A DNA stretch of 64,000 nucleotides, from the NCBI GenBank assembly GCA_949282255.1, contig CASDPA010000002.1, forward strand, positions 79,032 to 143,031, read 5' to 3'. Shown in pieces: positions 34,024-41,843 of this stretch (the first letter of the stretch is position 1; each line of letters starts with the position of its first letter). The stretch is from an uncultured Spirochaetales bacterium. Lineage in GTDB: Bacteria; Spirochaetota; Spirochaetia; Sphaerochaetales; Sphaerochaetaceae. The notes under the pieces are model-generated. The model worked only from the letters and a program-made list of their open reading frames with translations, did not search any database and had not been told where the DNA came from. The translations under genes were made by a program, and so were the position numbers.

Positions 34024-35449
34024 CCCTATTTTAGACTCTTCAAAAAATATTAAGGAAGAATATAAGGAAGTTGTTGAAAATACAGCAGATGCAATTCTTT
34101 CATCATTTGATGACATAAGTGCTTTTTCTGGCATCAATCCCTACATTCTTCGAAAACAGATTTGTGATCTCGGTCTTATAGATGAAAAAGGTCTTGGATT
34201 TGAAAAGACGCTGGAGCTCACTAAAAAGGAGATAATGCCCCATCTTCTGAGAACATGGAGCACCTCATACATGCCTCATCTGCATTCCCCGGCAACGCTT
34301 GAATCGATTGCGGCTGAACTCATAATAGCCACATTCAACAACAGTATGGACAGCTGGGATCAAAGCCCTGCAGCCACTGAAGTCGAACTCAGCGTAATTA
34401 AAAACCTCACCCGCCTATTCGGCTATGATGAGAATGCAGACGGATGCTTCACCTCAGGAGGAAGCCAGTCGAACTTTTCAGCAATCACTGCGATCAGGGA
34501 TGCATTCTTAAAAAAGAATTTCAAGCAGGATGTGAAAAAACATGGCCTGATACCTGATTTCAATAAATTGAGATTATACACTTCCGAGATTTCACATTTC
34601 TCCATGGAAAAGAGCTGTCACATGCTTGGATTGGGATATGATGCGGTTGTCAAGCTTCCTGTGGATGAAAAATGCAGGATCGATATCGATAAATTCGAAA
34701 AGATCGTTAAAGAGGATACGGAATCGGGGTTGATTCCCTTCTGTGCTGTTGCAACAATAGGTACTACCGACTTCGGAAGTATAGATAACGTTGCAAAGAT
34801 GAGAAAAATCTGTGATAAATACTCGATGTATCTCCATGCTGATGCAGCGTACGGAAGCGGATTGGTTTTAAGCCATAAATACTCGGAAAAGATAAGGGAT
34901 CTGAATCTATGCGATTCCATCACCGTTGATTTCCATAAGATGTTCCTTCTCCCCATCAGTTGTTCAGCCATACTTGTCAAAGATAGTGGCATGCTGGACT
35001 GCTTTGAGCTTCATGCCGATTATCTTAACAGGCAGGAAGATGAAGAGGACGGTTATATCAATCTTGTTGGAAAGTCAATGCAGACCACAAGGAGATTTGA
35101 CGCACTGAAGGTTTTCATGGCTTTCAAATCCCGGGGATTCGAAGGTTTTTCAAAAATAATAGACACAGCTGTCGAGAATGCCGCTTACTTTTACTCCAAG
35201 CTAAAAGATGACAAGGCATTCCAGGCCCCGGTGGAGCCAGAAATAAGCAGCGTGGTATTCAGACTCGATACATCGGATACCAATAATAAAAAAGTACGCC
35301 GAAGTCTTCTTGAAAAAGGCACAGTGATCGGCCAGACCGTTATGAACGGCAAGGTTATGCTCAAATTCACATTATTGAATCCCAATCTGACACATGGTCA
35401 GATAGATGCTCTGATCGATCTGATAAAAAAGGAAAGCGAAATGGCATGA
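34013..35449 (+). CDS. ddc: L-2,4-diaminobutyrate decarboxylase
   Basis: A 478-residue group II PLP decarboxylase, closest in pattern to Ddc: SPATLESIAAELIIATFNNS, the CFTSGGSQSNFSAI segment, HADAAYGSG, and the PLP lysine in VDFHKMFLLP. It would yield 1,3-diaminopropane. ATG 34013 with GAGGTGG upstream is preferred over an ATG seven codons earlier, which lies inside dat. It ends before a strong terminator. Glutamate or aromatic decarboxylase activity is less likely because of the dat neighbour. Confidence 0.9.
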   Translation: MSDSPILDSSKNIKEEYKEVVENTADAILSSFDDISAFSGINPYILRKQICDLGLIDEKGLGFEKTLELTKKEIMPHLLRTWSTSYMPHLHSPATLESIAAELIIATFNNSMDSWDQSPAATEVELSVIKNLTRLFGYDENADGCFTSGGSQSNFSAITAIRDAFLKKNFKQDVKKHGLIPDFNKLRLYTSEISHFSMEKSCHMLGLGYDAVVKLPVDEKCRIDIDKFEKIVKEDTESGLIPFCAVATIGTTDFGSIDNVAKMRKICDKYSMYLHADAAYGSGLVLSHKYSEKIRDLNLCDSITVDFHKMFLLPISCSAILVKDSGMLDCFELHADYLNRQEDEEDGYINLVGKSMQTTRRFDALKVFMAFKSRGFEGFSKIIDTAVENAAYFYSKLKDDKAFQAPVEPEISSVVFRLDTSDTNNKKVRRSLLEKGTVIGQTVMNGKVMLKFTLLNPNLTHGQIDALIDLIKKESEMA

Positions 35450-35452
35450 AGG

Positions 35453-35479
35453 GATCCCCCTCGGGGGATCATCTTTTTT
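35453..35479 (+). terminator. terminator of dat-ddc
   Basis: GATCCCCC (35453-35460) pairs with GGGGGATC (35463-35470) around a 2-base loop, and T6-7 follows at 35473-35479. It overlaps the stop codon of the convergent PII-like gene. Confidence 0.85.
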
Positions 35480-36068
35480 GTCCCAATATTGCATATTTTT
35501 CAACAGGAATCCGAAAGCCAACTCCGCTGCCGCTTCCAATAAGGACTCCAGTTGCAACCACTTCCTGAGCCACCTTGTCTGCCAAATTGTTTCTAACCGT
35601 TATGAAAACCACATCTTTTTGTGATGAGACGGCGGAAGGCAATTTGATCTCATCCTCCCTCAAAGCAGTCCCCACTCCCTCGACAACCACAACATTATCA
35701 GCTCCTGCGACCTTTGCGGCTTTTATCAATCTGTCGGACTGTCCGCGCTCGACTATAAACTCCAAAATCTGGTAATCGGTAACCAATTCCTCCTCCTTTG
35801 CCTGTTCCTCCAACCTCTGGGCATGAGCAAGCAATACATACCCGAGACTTTTTGCTTGAGCATTAACAACTGCAAATACAATCGATGAATCATATGCATC
35901 GATATAACAGGTCAGCACATCTATTCTTTTCATATGTGAAACCATCTTTCCACCTGTAGTCCTGGCGGAAAGAACGGTCCCTCCGGGAACTCCGATCTCC
36001 CTCAAGGCTCGCATCATTCTGAAGCTTTCACCTTTTTCAAGGATGGCGATAAGCAATCTTTTTTCCAC
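35469..36068 (-). CDS. tandem PII-like protein
   Basis: A 199-residue protein with two PII-like (GlnB fold) units. The first (1-90) has RLLIAILEKGESFRMMRALRE, and the second (about 100-199) has ILEFIVERGQSDRLIKAAK and ends GVGFRIPVEKYAI. PII proteins sense 2-oxoglutarate and ATP/ADP and regulate partners by binding. The start is GTG 36068, with AGGAGG eight bases upstream. It has its own TATAAT (minus strand, 36139-36134) and so is probably expressed separately from oadB-oadG next door. Its target is unknown. Confidence 0.7.
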   Translation of the reverse strand: MEKRLLIAILEKGESFRMMRALREIGVPGGTVLSARTTGGKMVSHMKRIDVLTCYIDAYDSSIVFAVVNAQAKSLGYVLLAHAQRLEEQAKEEELVTDYQILEFIVERGQSDRLIKAAKVAGADNVVVVEGVGTALREDEIKLPSAVSSQKDVVFITVRNNLADKVAQEVVATGVLIGSGSGVGFRIPVEKYAILGQKR

Positions 36069-36133
36069 CCAAAAAACCTCCTGGCAAGATAAAACCATCT
36101 TCCAGCCGGAATGCTTGATCCGACCTTGAAGAT

Positions 36134-36139
36134 ATTATA
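36134..36139 (-). promoter_or_regulatory. -10 of the PII-like gene
   Basis: A perfect TATAAT on the minus strand, about 65 bases before the GTG start. The -35 is TTTCTT at 18 bases or a poorer match. Confidence 0.4.
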
Positions 36140-36164
36140 ATACCCATAAAATATGTAAAGAAAC

Positions 36165-36215
36165 AAAAAAATCCCCGAATGAGTAAAAAACGCGGTTGCG
36201 CATATCTCTTCGGGG
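36165..36215 (-). terminator. terminator of oadB-oadG
   Basis: On the minus strand CCCCGA (36215-36210) pairs with TCGGGG (36178-36173) around a loop that holds a small nested GCG/CGC stem, followed by T7. It starts 27 bases after the oadG stop. Confidence 0.65.
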
Positions 36216-36241
36216 AAATATTTTTAAATTAAAGTATTAAA

Positions 36242-36379
36242 CTACTTATCTTGGTCCTTGTTCTTATTGGTCAGGCCATTGAGAACCAAAAGGACGACGA
36301 ACAGTATTCCGAGTCCAAGTGCCAGCAACCCCCAGCTTCTGAGGGCAATCATCACAACACCAAGAAATGAAACATCCAT
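36242..36379 (-). CDS. small OadG-like sodium pump subunit
   Basis: A short gene, easily missed. It encodes 45 residues with one membrane helix (SWGLLALGLGILFVVLLVLN, about 15-34) and a short charged tail NKNKDQDK. AAGGAGG lies six bases before the ATG. It starts 10 bases after the oadB stop, and a terminator follows. One-helix proteins in this place are the gamma subunits (OadG family) that hold decarboxylase and pump together. The name is inferred from size, topology and position. Confidence 0.65.
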   Translation of the reverse strand: MDVSFLGVVMIALRSWGLLALGLGILFVVLLVLNGLTNKNKDQDK

Positions 36380-36389
36380 GATTTCCTCC

Positions 36390-37484
36390 TTACATCAAAG
36401 GCAGGATTTGCGATAATAGCAATCCGCCGGCAAGCACACTTCCAATCTGACCAGAGACATTCGCTCCCAATGCAAAAGGAAGAAGATGATTCTGCTTGTC
36501 CGCTTCAATCCCAACCTTCTGCACAACGCGGCTGCTCATCGGGAAAGCGGATATTCCAGCTCCTCCTATCAGCGGATTGATCCTCTTATCCTTCTTTAAA
36601 AAGAGGTTCGCAATCTTAATGAACACAACACCGCAAGCAGTATCGAAAATGAAAGCCACAAGCCCGAATCCCATAATCATTATGGTCTCAAATTGCAAAA
36701 GCTTCTCACCTGACATCTGCGGAGCGATTGCAAGACCGAGAAGAAGGGTGATAAGTGGACTGAGCACATTCTGGGCGGCAAGGGAAAGCGAATCCAGAAC
36801 ACCGCACTCCCTTAGGAGATTTCCAAACATCAGCATTCCAACCAGCGCTGCCGAATCCGGTGCAATCGTTCCACATACTATAGTGGTTATGATCGGAAAT
36901 AGTATCCTCGTGGTCTTACTTACAGCCTTGGCACTGTAATGCATCCTTATGCATCTCTCTTTTTTCGTCGTTGTCATCCTCAACACAACCGGCTGGATGA
37001 TCGGAACAAGCGCCATATAGCAATAAGCGACAACAAGTATTGCCGGAACATAATTGCTCATCAGCCTTTGGCTGACCAATATTGCCGTAGGACCATCTGC
37101 CGCACCGATGATGCCGATGCTGGCCGCATCGTTGAGAGGGAAGCCTAGAGCGGAGGCTATTGCCATGGAAATGAAAATGCCACCCTGACCTGCCGCTCCG
37201 ATGAAAATGAGCCAAGGCTTGGAAAGCACAGGTCCGAAATCGATCATAGCACCGATGCCGATGAAAAGAAGCAGCGGGAACACCTCCGCTTCAGCGATGC
37301 CAACGTTGAAAAGCCAGGCAAGGATACCATGACCCTCTGCAATCACAGACCCGGGCAAATTGACCAAAATAGCCCCGAATCCCATCGGAAGAAGAAGAGT
37401 TGGTTCCATATTCTTCCTGATTGCAAGATAGATCAAAATCAATCCCACACCTATCATTATGATTTGACTTGCTAATTCGTTCAT
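36390..37484 (-). CDS. oadB: sodium ion-translocating decarboxylase beta subunit
   Basis: A 364-residue multi-pass membrane protein of the OadB/GcdB/MmdB family, which couples decarboxylation to Na+ export. FIGIGAMIDFGPVLSKP holds the key membrane Asp; the GIIGAADGPTAI segment and the C-terminal NPLIGGAGISAFPMSSRVVQ are hallmarks. The alpha subunit, which would tell whether the substrate is oxaloacetate, glutaconyl-CoA or methylmalonyl-CoA, is not in the window. Alone with a small gamma-like gene, it may serve a carboxyltransferase encoded elsewhere. Pumps of this kind are typical of anaerobes. Confidence 0.93.
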   Translation of the reverse strand: MNELASQIIMIGVGLILIYLAIRKNMEPTLLLPMGFGAILVNLPGSVIAEGHGILAWLFNVGIAEAEVFPLLLFIGIGAMIDFGPVLSKPWLIFIGAAGQGGIFISMAIASALGFPLNDAASIGIIGAADGPTAILVSQRLMSNYVPAILVVAYCYMALVPIIQPVVLRMTTTKKERCIRMHYSAKAVSKTTRILFPIITTIVCGTIAPDSAALVGMLMFGNLLRECGVLDSLSLAAQNVLSPLITLLLGLAIAPQMSGEKLLQFETIMIMGFGLVAFIFDTACGVVFIKIANLFLKKDKRINPLIGGAGISAFPMSSRVVQKVGIEADKQNHLLPFALGANVSGQIGSVLAGGLLLSQILPLM

Positions 37485-37581
37485 ACGCCCATGATACCTG
37501 TCTTTACATATTATTTCTAGATGAACGAAATTTAAAAATTATGTATAATTTTATAATTCAAAAAAAAATTAAAAATTTTTC

Positions 37582-37641
37582 TTGACGACACAATTAAACC
37601 GATTTAACATAAATTCAGAAAAGGTTATTTAACCGATTAAA
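37582..37641 (+). promoter_or_regulatory. LacI-type promoter/operator of the sugar operon
   Basis: TTGACG (37582-37587), 17 bases, TAACAT (37605-37610). Two similar palindromes sit on it: TTAAACCGATTTAA (37594-37607), over the spacer and -10, and TTTAACCGATTAAA (37628-37641), just after the transcription start. Each has a central C-G and one mismatched pair, as is usual for LacI-family sites; the centres are 34 bp apart. The LacI gene is in the same operon (40794). Confidence 0.7.
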
Positions 37642-37679
37642 CAGTTATTCTAAGGCTTAAGCCTCAAAAGGAGAAAAAC

Positions 37680-39014
37680 ATGAAAAAAGCTCTGAGTATC
37701 GTACTAATCGCCTTACTCGCAGTTACCGGTGTTTTCGCAAATGGATCATCGGAATCTTCCTCCGCCTCAACAGGAGAAGTTTATTTCCTAAACTTCAAAC
37801 CAGAAATCGCTCAGGTATACACAGATGTTGTTGCCCCGGCATTTGAAGCGGAAACAGGAATCAAGCTCAAGGTTGTCACAGCGGCCTCCAACACCTATGA
37901 ACAGACACTCAGGAGTGAGATCGTAAAAAGCAATCCTCCTGTAATTTTCCAAACGAACGGCCCTGTCGGAGTAAGGAATTTCGCAGATTACGTCGCACCT
38001 CTTGAAAACACAGAATTTTATAATCTTCTCGCTGACAAGAGCATGGCCATAGACCTTGACGGTCATGTTGTTGCAATACCATATGCTGTTGAAGGGTATG
38101 GAATCATCTATAACGACAAGATCATGAGGGATTATTTCGCACTTCCGAATCCTGTTGTATCTTCCATGGATGAAGTGAACAATTTCGAGACCCTTAAGGC
38201 ACTTGTTGAGGACATGACTGCCAAGAAGTCCCAGCTTGGCATCCAGGGAGTATTTGCTTCCACCTCAATGGCCCCTGGAACGGATTGGAGATGGCAGACC
38301 CACCTTTTCAACCCGGTTCTCTGGGCAGAATTCGGCAGCAGGCTCAATGCAGTTGAAGCCACATCCCTTGATTTCACTTATAATGAGAACTATAAGCAGC
38401 TTTTCGATCTTTATCTTGACAACAGCCTCACAGCAAAGGGCCTTGTTGCCGCAAAGACAGACAGCGACAGCATGGCTGAATTCGCTCTTGGTCAGTGCGC
38501 CATGGTTCAGAATGGAAACTGGGCTGCCGCACAGATTTTGGGAGTTGCCGGAAATGTCGTAGCAAGTGAAGACATCAAGTTCCTCCCGCTTTACATGGGC
38601 TTGGATAATGAAGAGAGCTATGGACTCAACATCGGAACCGAAAACTACCTCTGCATAAACAAGATGGCAAGCGCTGAGGCACAGGCCAACGCAGATAAGT
38701 TCCTCACATGGCTCTATTCTTCCGAAACAGGAAAGAAGATCGTCACCAACGACCTGATGTTCATCACTCCGTTCAATTCGTTCTCTTCTGACGAGGTTCC
38801 AAACGATCCTCTCGCCAAGGAAGTGAACCGCTGGATGACAAAAGACGGAATCAAGAGCGTCGATTGGGTGTTCCAGGGAATTCCTTCAGAACAGTGGAAG
38901 TCTGATTTCGGTGGTGCGTTGCTCCAGTACATCAACGGTTCCTGCGCTTGGTCCGATGTCGTAAAGACATGTCAGGATTCCTGGGCAAGGGAAGCCAAAC
39001 TTACCGGAAGATAA
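37680..39014 (+). CDS. sugar ABC transporter substrate-binding protein
   Basis: A 444-residue extracellular solute-binding protein, family 1. Signal peptide ALSIVLIALLAVTGVFANG, then the GSSESSS linker so common in spirochaetes. No cysteine lies at the cleavage point. It has an FETLKALVEDMTAKK helix and aromatic-rich WRWQTHLF and WAAAQI segments that suit sugar stacking. It is first in an operon with two permeases, a LacI regulator and malQ, so a maltodextrin or similar alpha-glucoside is the likely ligand. An intrinsic terminator right after it probably sets a high protein-to-permease ratio. Confidence 0.9.
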   Translation: MKKALSIVLIALLAVTGVFANGSSESSSASTGEVYFLNFKPEIAQVYTDVVAPAFEAETGIKLKVVTAASNTYEQTLRSEIVKSNPPVIFQTNGPVGVRNFADYVAPLENTEFYNLLADKSMAIDLDGHVVAIPYAVEGYGIIYNDKIMRDYFALPNPVVSSMDEVNNFETLKALVEDMTAKKSQLGIQGVFASTSMAPGTDWRWQTHLFNPVLWAEFGSRLNAVEATSLDFTYNENYKQLFDLYLDNSLTAKGLVAAKTDSDSMAEFALGQCAMVQNGNWAAAQILGVAGNVVASEDIKFLPLYMGLDNEESYGLNIGTENYLCINKMASAEAQANADKFLTWLYSSETGKKIVTNDLMFITPFNSFSSDEVPNDPLAKEVNRWMTKDGIKSVDWVFQGIPSEQWKSDFGGALLQYINGSCAWSDVVKTCQDSWAREAKLTGR

Positions 39015-39033
39015 TCGTTAACCAAAATTTTAC

Positions 39034-39072
39034 GGCCGTCTATTTCAATAATGCGGAAGGACGGCCTTTTTT
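39034..39072 (+). terminator. internal terminator between binding protein and permease genes
   Basis: GGCCGTC (39034-39040) pairs with GACGGCC (39060-39066), followed by six T. It lies inside the operon, 13 bases before the next start, and probably works as a partial terminator. Confidence 0.65.
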
Positions 39073-39084
39073 AAAGAGGATATT

Positions 39085-39930
39085 ATGGAAAAGAGTCTGA
39101 AAAAATATTTTCCACTTTTTGCACTTCCGGCCCTCATTTGCTTTTCACTGGCATTCCTCATCCCGATGATCTGGGGCCTGATTCTTTCATTTTGTGAATT
39201 TTCGACGATCACAAATGCCAGCTTTGTGGGTTTGAGAAACTATCTCGATGCTTTCAGAATCGACAATTACTTCACCCATTCCTTTTGGTTCACACTGGCT
39301 TTTACCGTTGTATCAGTCATAACAATAAATGTTTTTGCCTTCACGTTTGCCATGCTGCTTACACGCAACATTCCAGGGACAAATGCATTCAGAACAATAT
39401 TCTTCATGCCAAACCTTATCGGCGGAATCGTATTGGGATATGTATGGCAGGGCATAATCAACGGTGTGCTTTTCTATTTTGAAAAAACTTTGCTGATTAA
39501 TCCGGACTATGGTTTTTGGGGACTTGTGATTCTCATGAACTGGCAAAATGTCGGTTACATGATGGTGATCTACATTGCAGCCATCCAGAACATACCCACA
39601 GATATGCTTGAGGCTGCGGCTATAGACGGTGCAAATTCACGGACAACTCTTTTCAAGATCGTGATTCCGGCAGTGATGCCAAGCATCACAATCTGTCTGT
39701 TCATGACCATCACAAACGGCTTCAAGCTGTTTGACCAGAACCTCGCACTTACAGCAGGCCAGCCTGCAAGACAGACAGAGATGATGGCGCTCAACATCTA
39801 TCAGACCTTCTATAACCGCCCTGGATTTGAAGGGGTTGGACAGGCGAAGGCCGTGATATTCACATTGATTGTAGCTGTGATAGCACTCTTGCAGCTGTTC
39901 ATAACAAGAAGAAAGGAGTATGAAAACTAA
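39085..39930 (+). CDS. sugar ABC transporter permease, MalF/UgpA type
   Basis: A 281-residue inner-membrane permease with six hydrophobic segments and the coupling loop LEAAAIDGANSRTTLFKIVIPAVMP. It pairs with the next gene (TAATG overlap). No ATPase gene lies in the operon, so a shared ATPase of the MsiK/MalK kind encoded elsewhere probably drives the transporter; this is known for many CUT1 importers. Confidence 0.92.
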   Translation: MEKSLKKYFPLFALPALICFSLAFLIPMIWGLILSFCEFSTITNASFVGLRNYLDAFRIDNYFTHSFWFTLAFTVVSVITINVFAFTFAMLLTRNIPGTNAFRTIFFMPNLIGGIVLGYVWQGIINGVLFYFEKTLLINPDYGFWGLVILMNWQNVGYMMVIYIAAIQNIPTDMLEAAAIDGANSRTTLFKIVIPAVMPSITICLFMTITNGFKLFDQNLALTAGQPARQTEMMALNIYQTFYNRPGFEGVGQAKAVIFTLIVAVIALLQLFITRRKEYEN

Positions 39931-40769
39931 TGGCACAGGTAGGTAACAAATATACAAAATGGATCATGCTTGCAATCCTTATCGTAGTTGCCGCATTCAT
40001 CCTCTTTCCAGTATTGATCGTAGTTTACAATTCCTTCAAGGGAACGCTTTTTGTAAGCAACAATCTTTTTGCACTTCCCAATTCACAGTCATTCGTGAGT
40101 TTCTCCAACTATACAGGTGGAATTGCAAGGATAAATTTCTTCAGCGCTTTCGGGTATTCGCTTTGGATCACAGTATCATCAGTGATCTTCATCCTTCTTC
40201 TGACCAGCATGCTTGCCTGGTACATCACAAGAGTTAAGGGCGGATTTACCAAAGGGATATACTATCTTCTGGTGATTTCCATGATTGTGCCCTTCCAGAT
40301 GGTGATGTTCACAATGAGTAAATTTGCAAACATGATCCATCTGGACAACCCGGTAGGAATCATCGTACTTTACGTTGGATTTGGATGCGGACTCTCCACA
40401 TTCATGTTCTCCGGTTTCATCAAGAGCATTCCTATCGCACTTGAGGAAGCTGCAATGATCGATGGTGCGAATCCTCCGAGGACCTTCTTCAGCGTGGTGC
40501 TTCCAATGCTTAAATCCACAGCCATCACAATTGCAATACTGCAGACAATGTGGGTTTGGAACGACTATCTGATGCCGTACCTTGTAATCGGAACCGAATA
40601 CAGGACGATCCCTGTCGCCATCCAATATCTCAGAGGCGGTTATGGTTCCATCGACTGGGGCTACATGATGGCGATGCTGGTCCTTGCAATGCTTCCCGTC
40701 ATAATATTCTATCTTGCATGTCAGAAACATATCATCAAGGGAGTTTTGGCAGGAGCTGTAAAAGGTTAA
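39930..40769 (+). CDS. sugar ABC transporter permease, MalG/UgpE type
   Basis: A 279-residue permease with the loop LEEAAMIDGANPPRTFFSVVLP and the usual six membrane helices. The start overlaps the stop of its partner by one base. It completes the channel of the importer. It is followed after a short gap by the lacI-family gene. Confidence 0.92.
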   Translation: MAQVGNKYTKWIMLAILIVVAAFILFPVLIVVYNSFKGTLFVSNNLFALPNSQSFVSFSNYTGGIARINFFSAFGYSLWITVSSVIFILLLTSMLAWYITRVKGGFTKGIYYLLVISMIVPFQMVMFTMSKFANMIHLDNPVGIIVLYVGFGCGLSTFMFSGFIKSIPIALEEAAMIDGANPPRTFFSVVLPMLKSTAITIAILQTMWVWNDYLMPYLVIGTEYRTIPVAIQYLRGGYGSIDWGYMMAMLVLAMLPVIIFYLACQKHIIKGVLAGAVKG

Positions 40770-40793
40770 GCATTTTGTTTTATGGAGGGCTTT

Positions 40794-41843
40794 ATGAAAG
40801 GAAAGAGAACGACAATGGCAGATATAGCGCAGAAAAGCGGTTACAGCAAAGCGGCCGTGTCTTTTGCTTTTAACGAGCCCCAGAAAATCAGTAAGGAAGC
40901 CTATGACAAAATAATGGCTGTGGCGAACGAGTTGGATTATGTTCCGGATCCCATGGCCAGAAACCTTTCCATTGGGAAGCATATGGTCATTGGCTTCCTT
41001 CTGCCCCAAAAGCTGGAATTCAGTATGAACAATCCCTACACTGTCGGCGTCATCCGCGGAATCGGCGAAATATGTGAGGAGCATGGGTATACCTTGAACT
41101 TGATCCCTCCCCTTCATTCATCGATACCCGAGGCGGTGAAAAAAGCCATGGTAGATGGAATAATAACAATGGGCTTGACAGTGGATTTAGGCATCCAGGA
41201 TGTACTAAGGCAGCGTCATATGCCTGTTGTAACCATCGATGGAGCTGCATCCGAAGGGGTTGCCAGCGTCAACATAGATGATGAGAAAGCGGCTCATGAT
41301 ATCATGACAGCCGCACTAAAAAAAGGGCATAGGGATTTTGCAATAATCAGCCTGAGCAAAGATGCGTATGCAAAAACAGGAAACAACAGGCTCACAACAT
41401 CGCGCAAGAGGTTCATCGGATACGAACGGGCATTAAGGAATTATGGGCTCAAAATAGAGGATATGCTGCTATTGACAAGCGAGCCGACTTTTGAAGAAGG
41501 GCTTAAATGTGCTGATGAGATATTCAATAATACGGACAGGAAAGTTACATGCATTGTGTGTATGGCGGATATCATCGCACTTGGCGTAATGAAGAAAGCC
41601 ATGGAAAAAAAGATTGTTATACCTGACGACTGCTCCATAATAGGATTCGATGGCATTGCAGATTCGCAAAACATGTTCCTTCCATTGACAACAATCGAAC
41701 AACCTGCAGAAACAAAAGGCAAAGTTGCGGCTCAGGCGCTTTTCAACATCATAAACGCACCAGATAGTGCAGGTAGCATACAACATATGGTGCCATATAG
41801 ATTTATTGAAAATATGACGCTTAGTCAAAGGAAAAATCGATGA
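40794..41843 (+). CDS. LacI family transcriptional regulator
   Basis: A 349-residue repressor. The N-terminal helix-turn-helix is TTMADIAQKSGYSKAAVSFAFN (about 5-26), then the hinge DPMARNLSIGKHM and a periplasmic-binding-protein-like sensor with NIDDEKAAHD and a conserved IIGFDGIADS. ATG 40794 was chosen because GGAGG sits eight bases before it; the earlier ATG contains that ribosome binding site. By position it should bind the two palindromes at 37594-37641 and respond to an oligosaccharide. Its stop overlaps the malQ start. Confidence 0.92.
   Translation: MKGKRTTMADIAQKSGYSKAAVSFAFNEPQKISKEAYDKIMAVANELDYVPDPMARNLSIGKHMVIGFLLPQKLEFSMNNPYTVGVIRGIGEICEEHGYTLNLIPPLHSSIPEAVKKAMVDGIITMGLTVDLGIQDVLRQRHMPVVTIDGAASEGVASVNIDDEKAAHDIMTAALKKGHRDFAIISLSKDAYAKTGNNRLTTSRKRFIGYERALRNYGLKIEDMLLLTSEPTFEEGLKCADEIFNNTDRKVTCIVCMADIIALGVMKKAMEKKIVIPDDCSIIGFDGIADSQNMFLPLTTIEQPAETKGKVAAQALFNIINAPDSAGSIQHMVPYRFIENMTLSQRKNR

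Noticed and set aside
36390..37484. Complete oxaloacetate decarboxylase operon
   Set aside because: Only the beta subunit and a small one-helix subunit are present; no alpha subunit gene lies nearby.
40179..41117. 312-codon minus-strand frame over the permease and lacI genes
   Set aside because: It is rich in His and Cys in a shadow pattern, crosses two solid genes and has no start signals.
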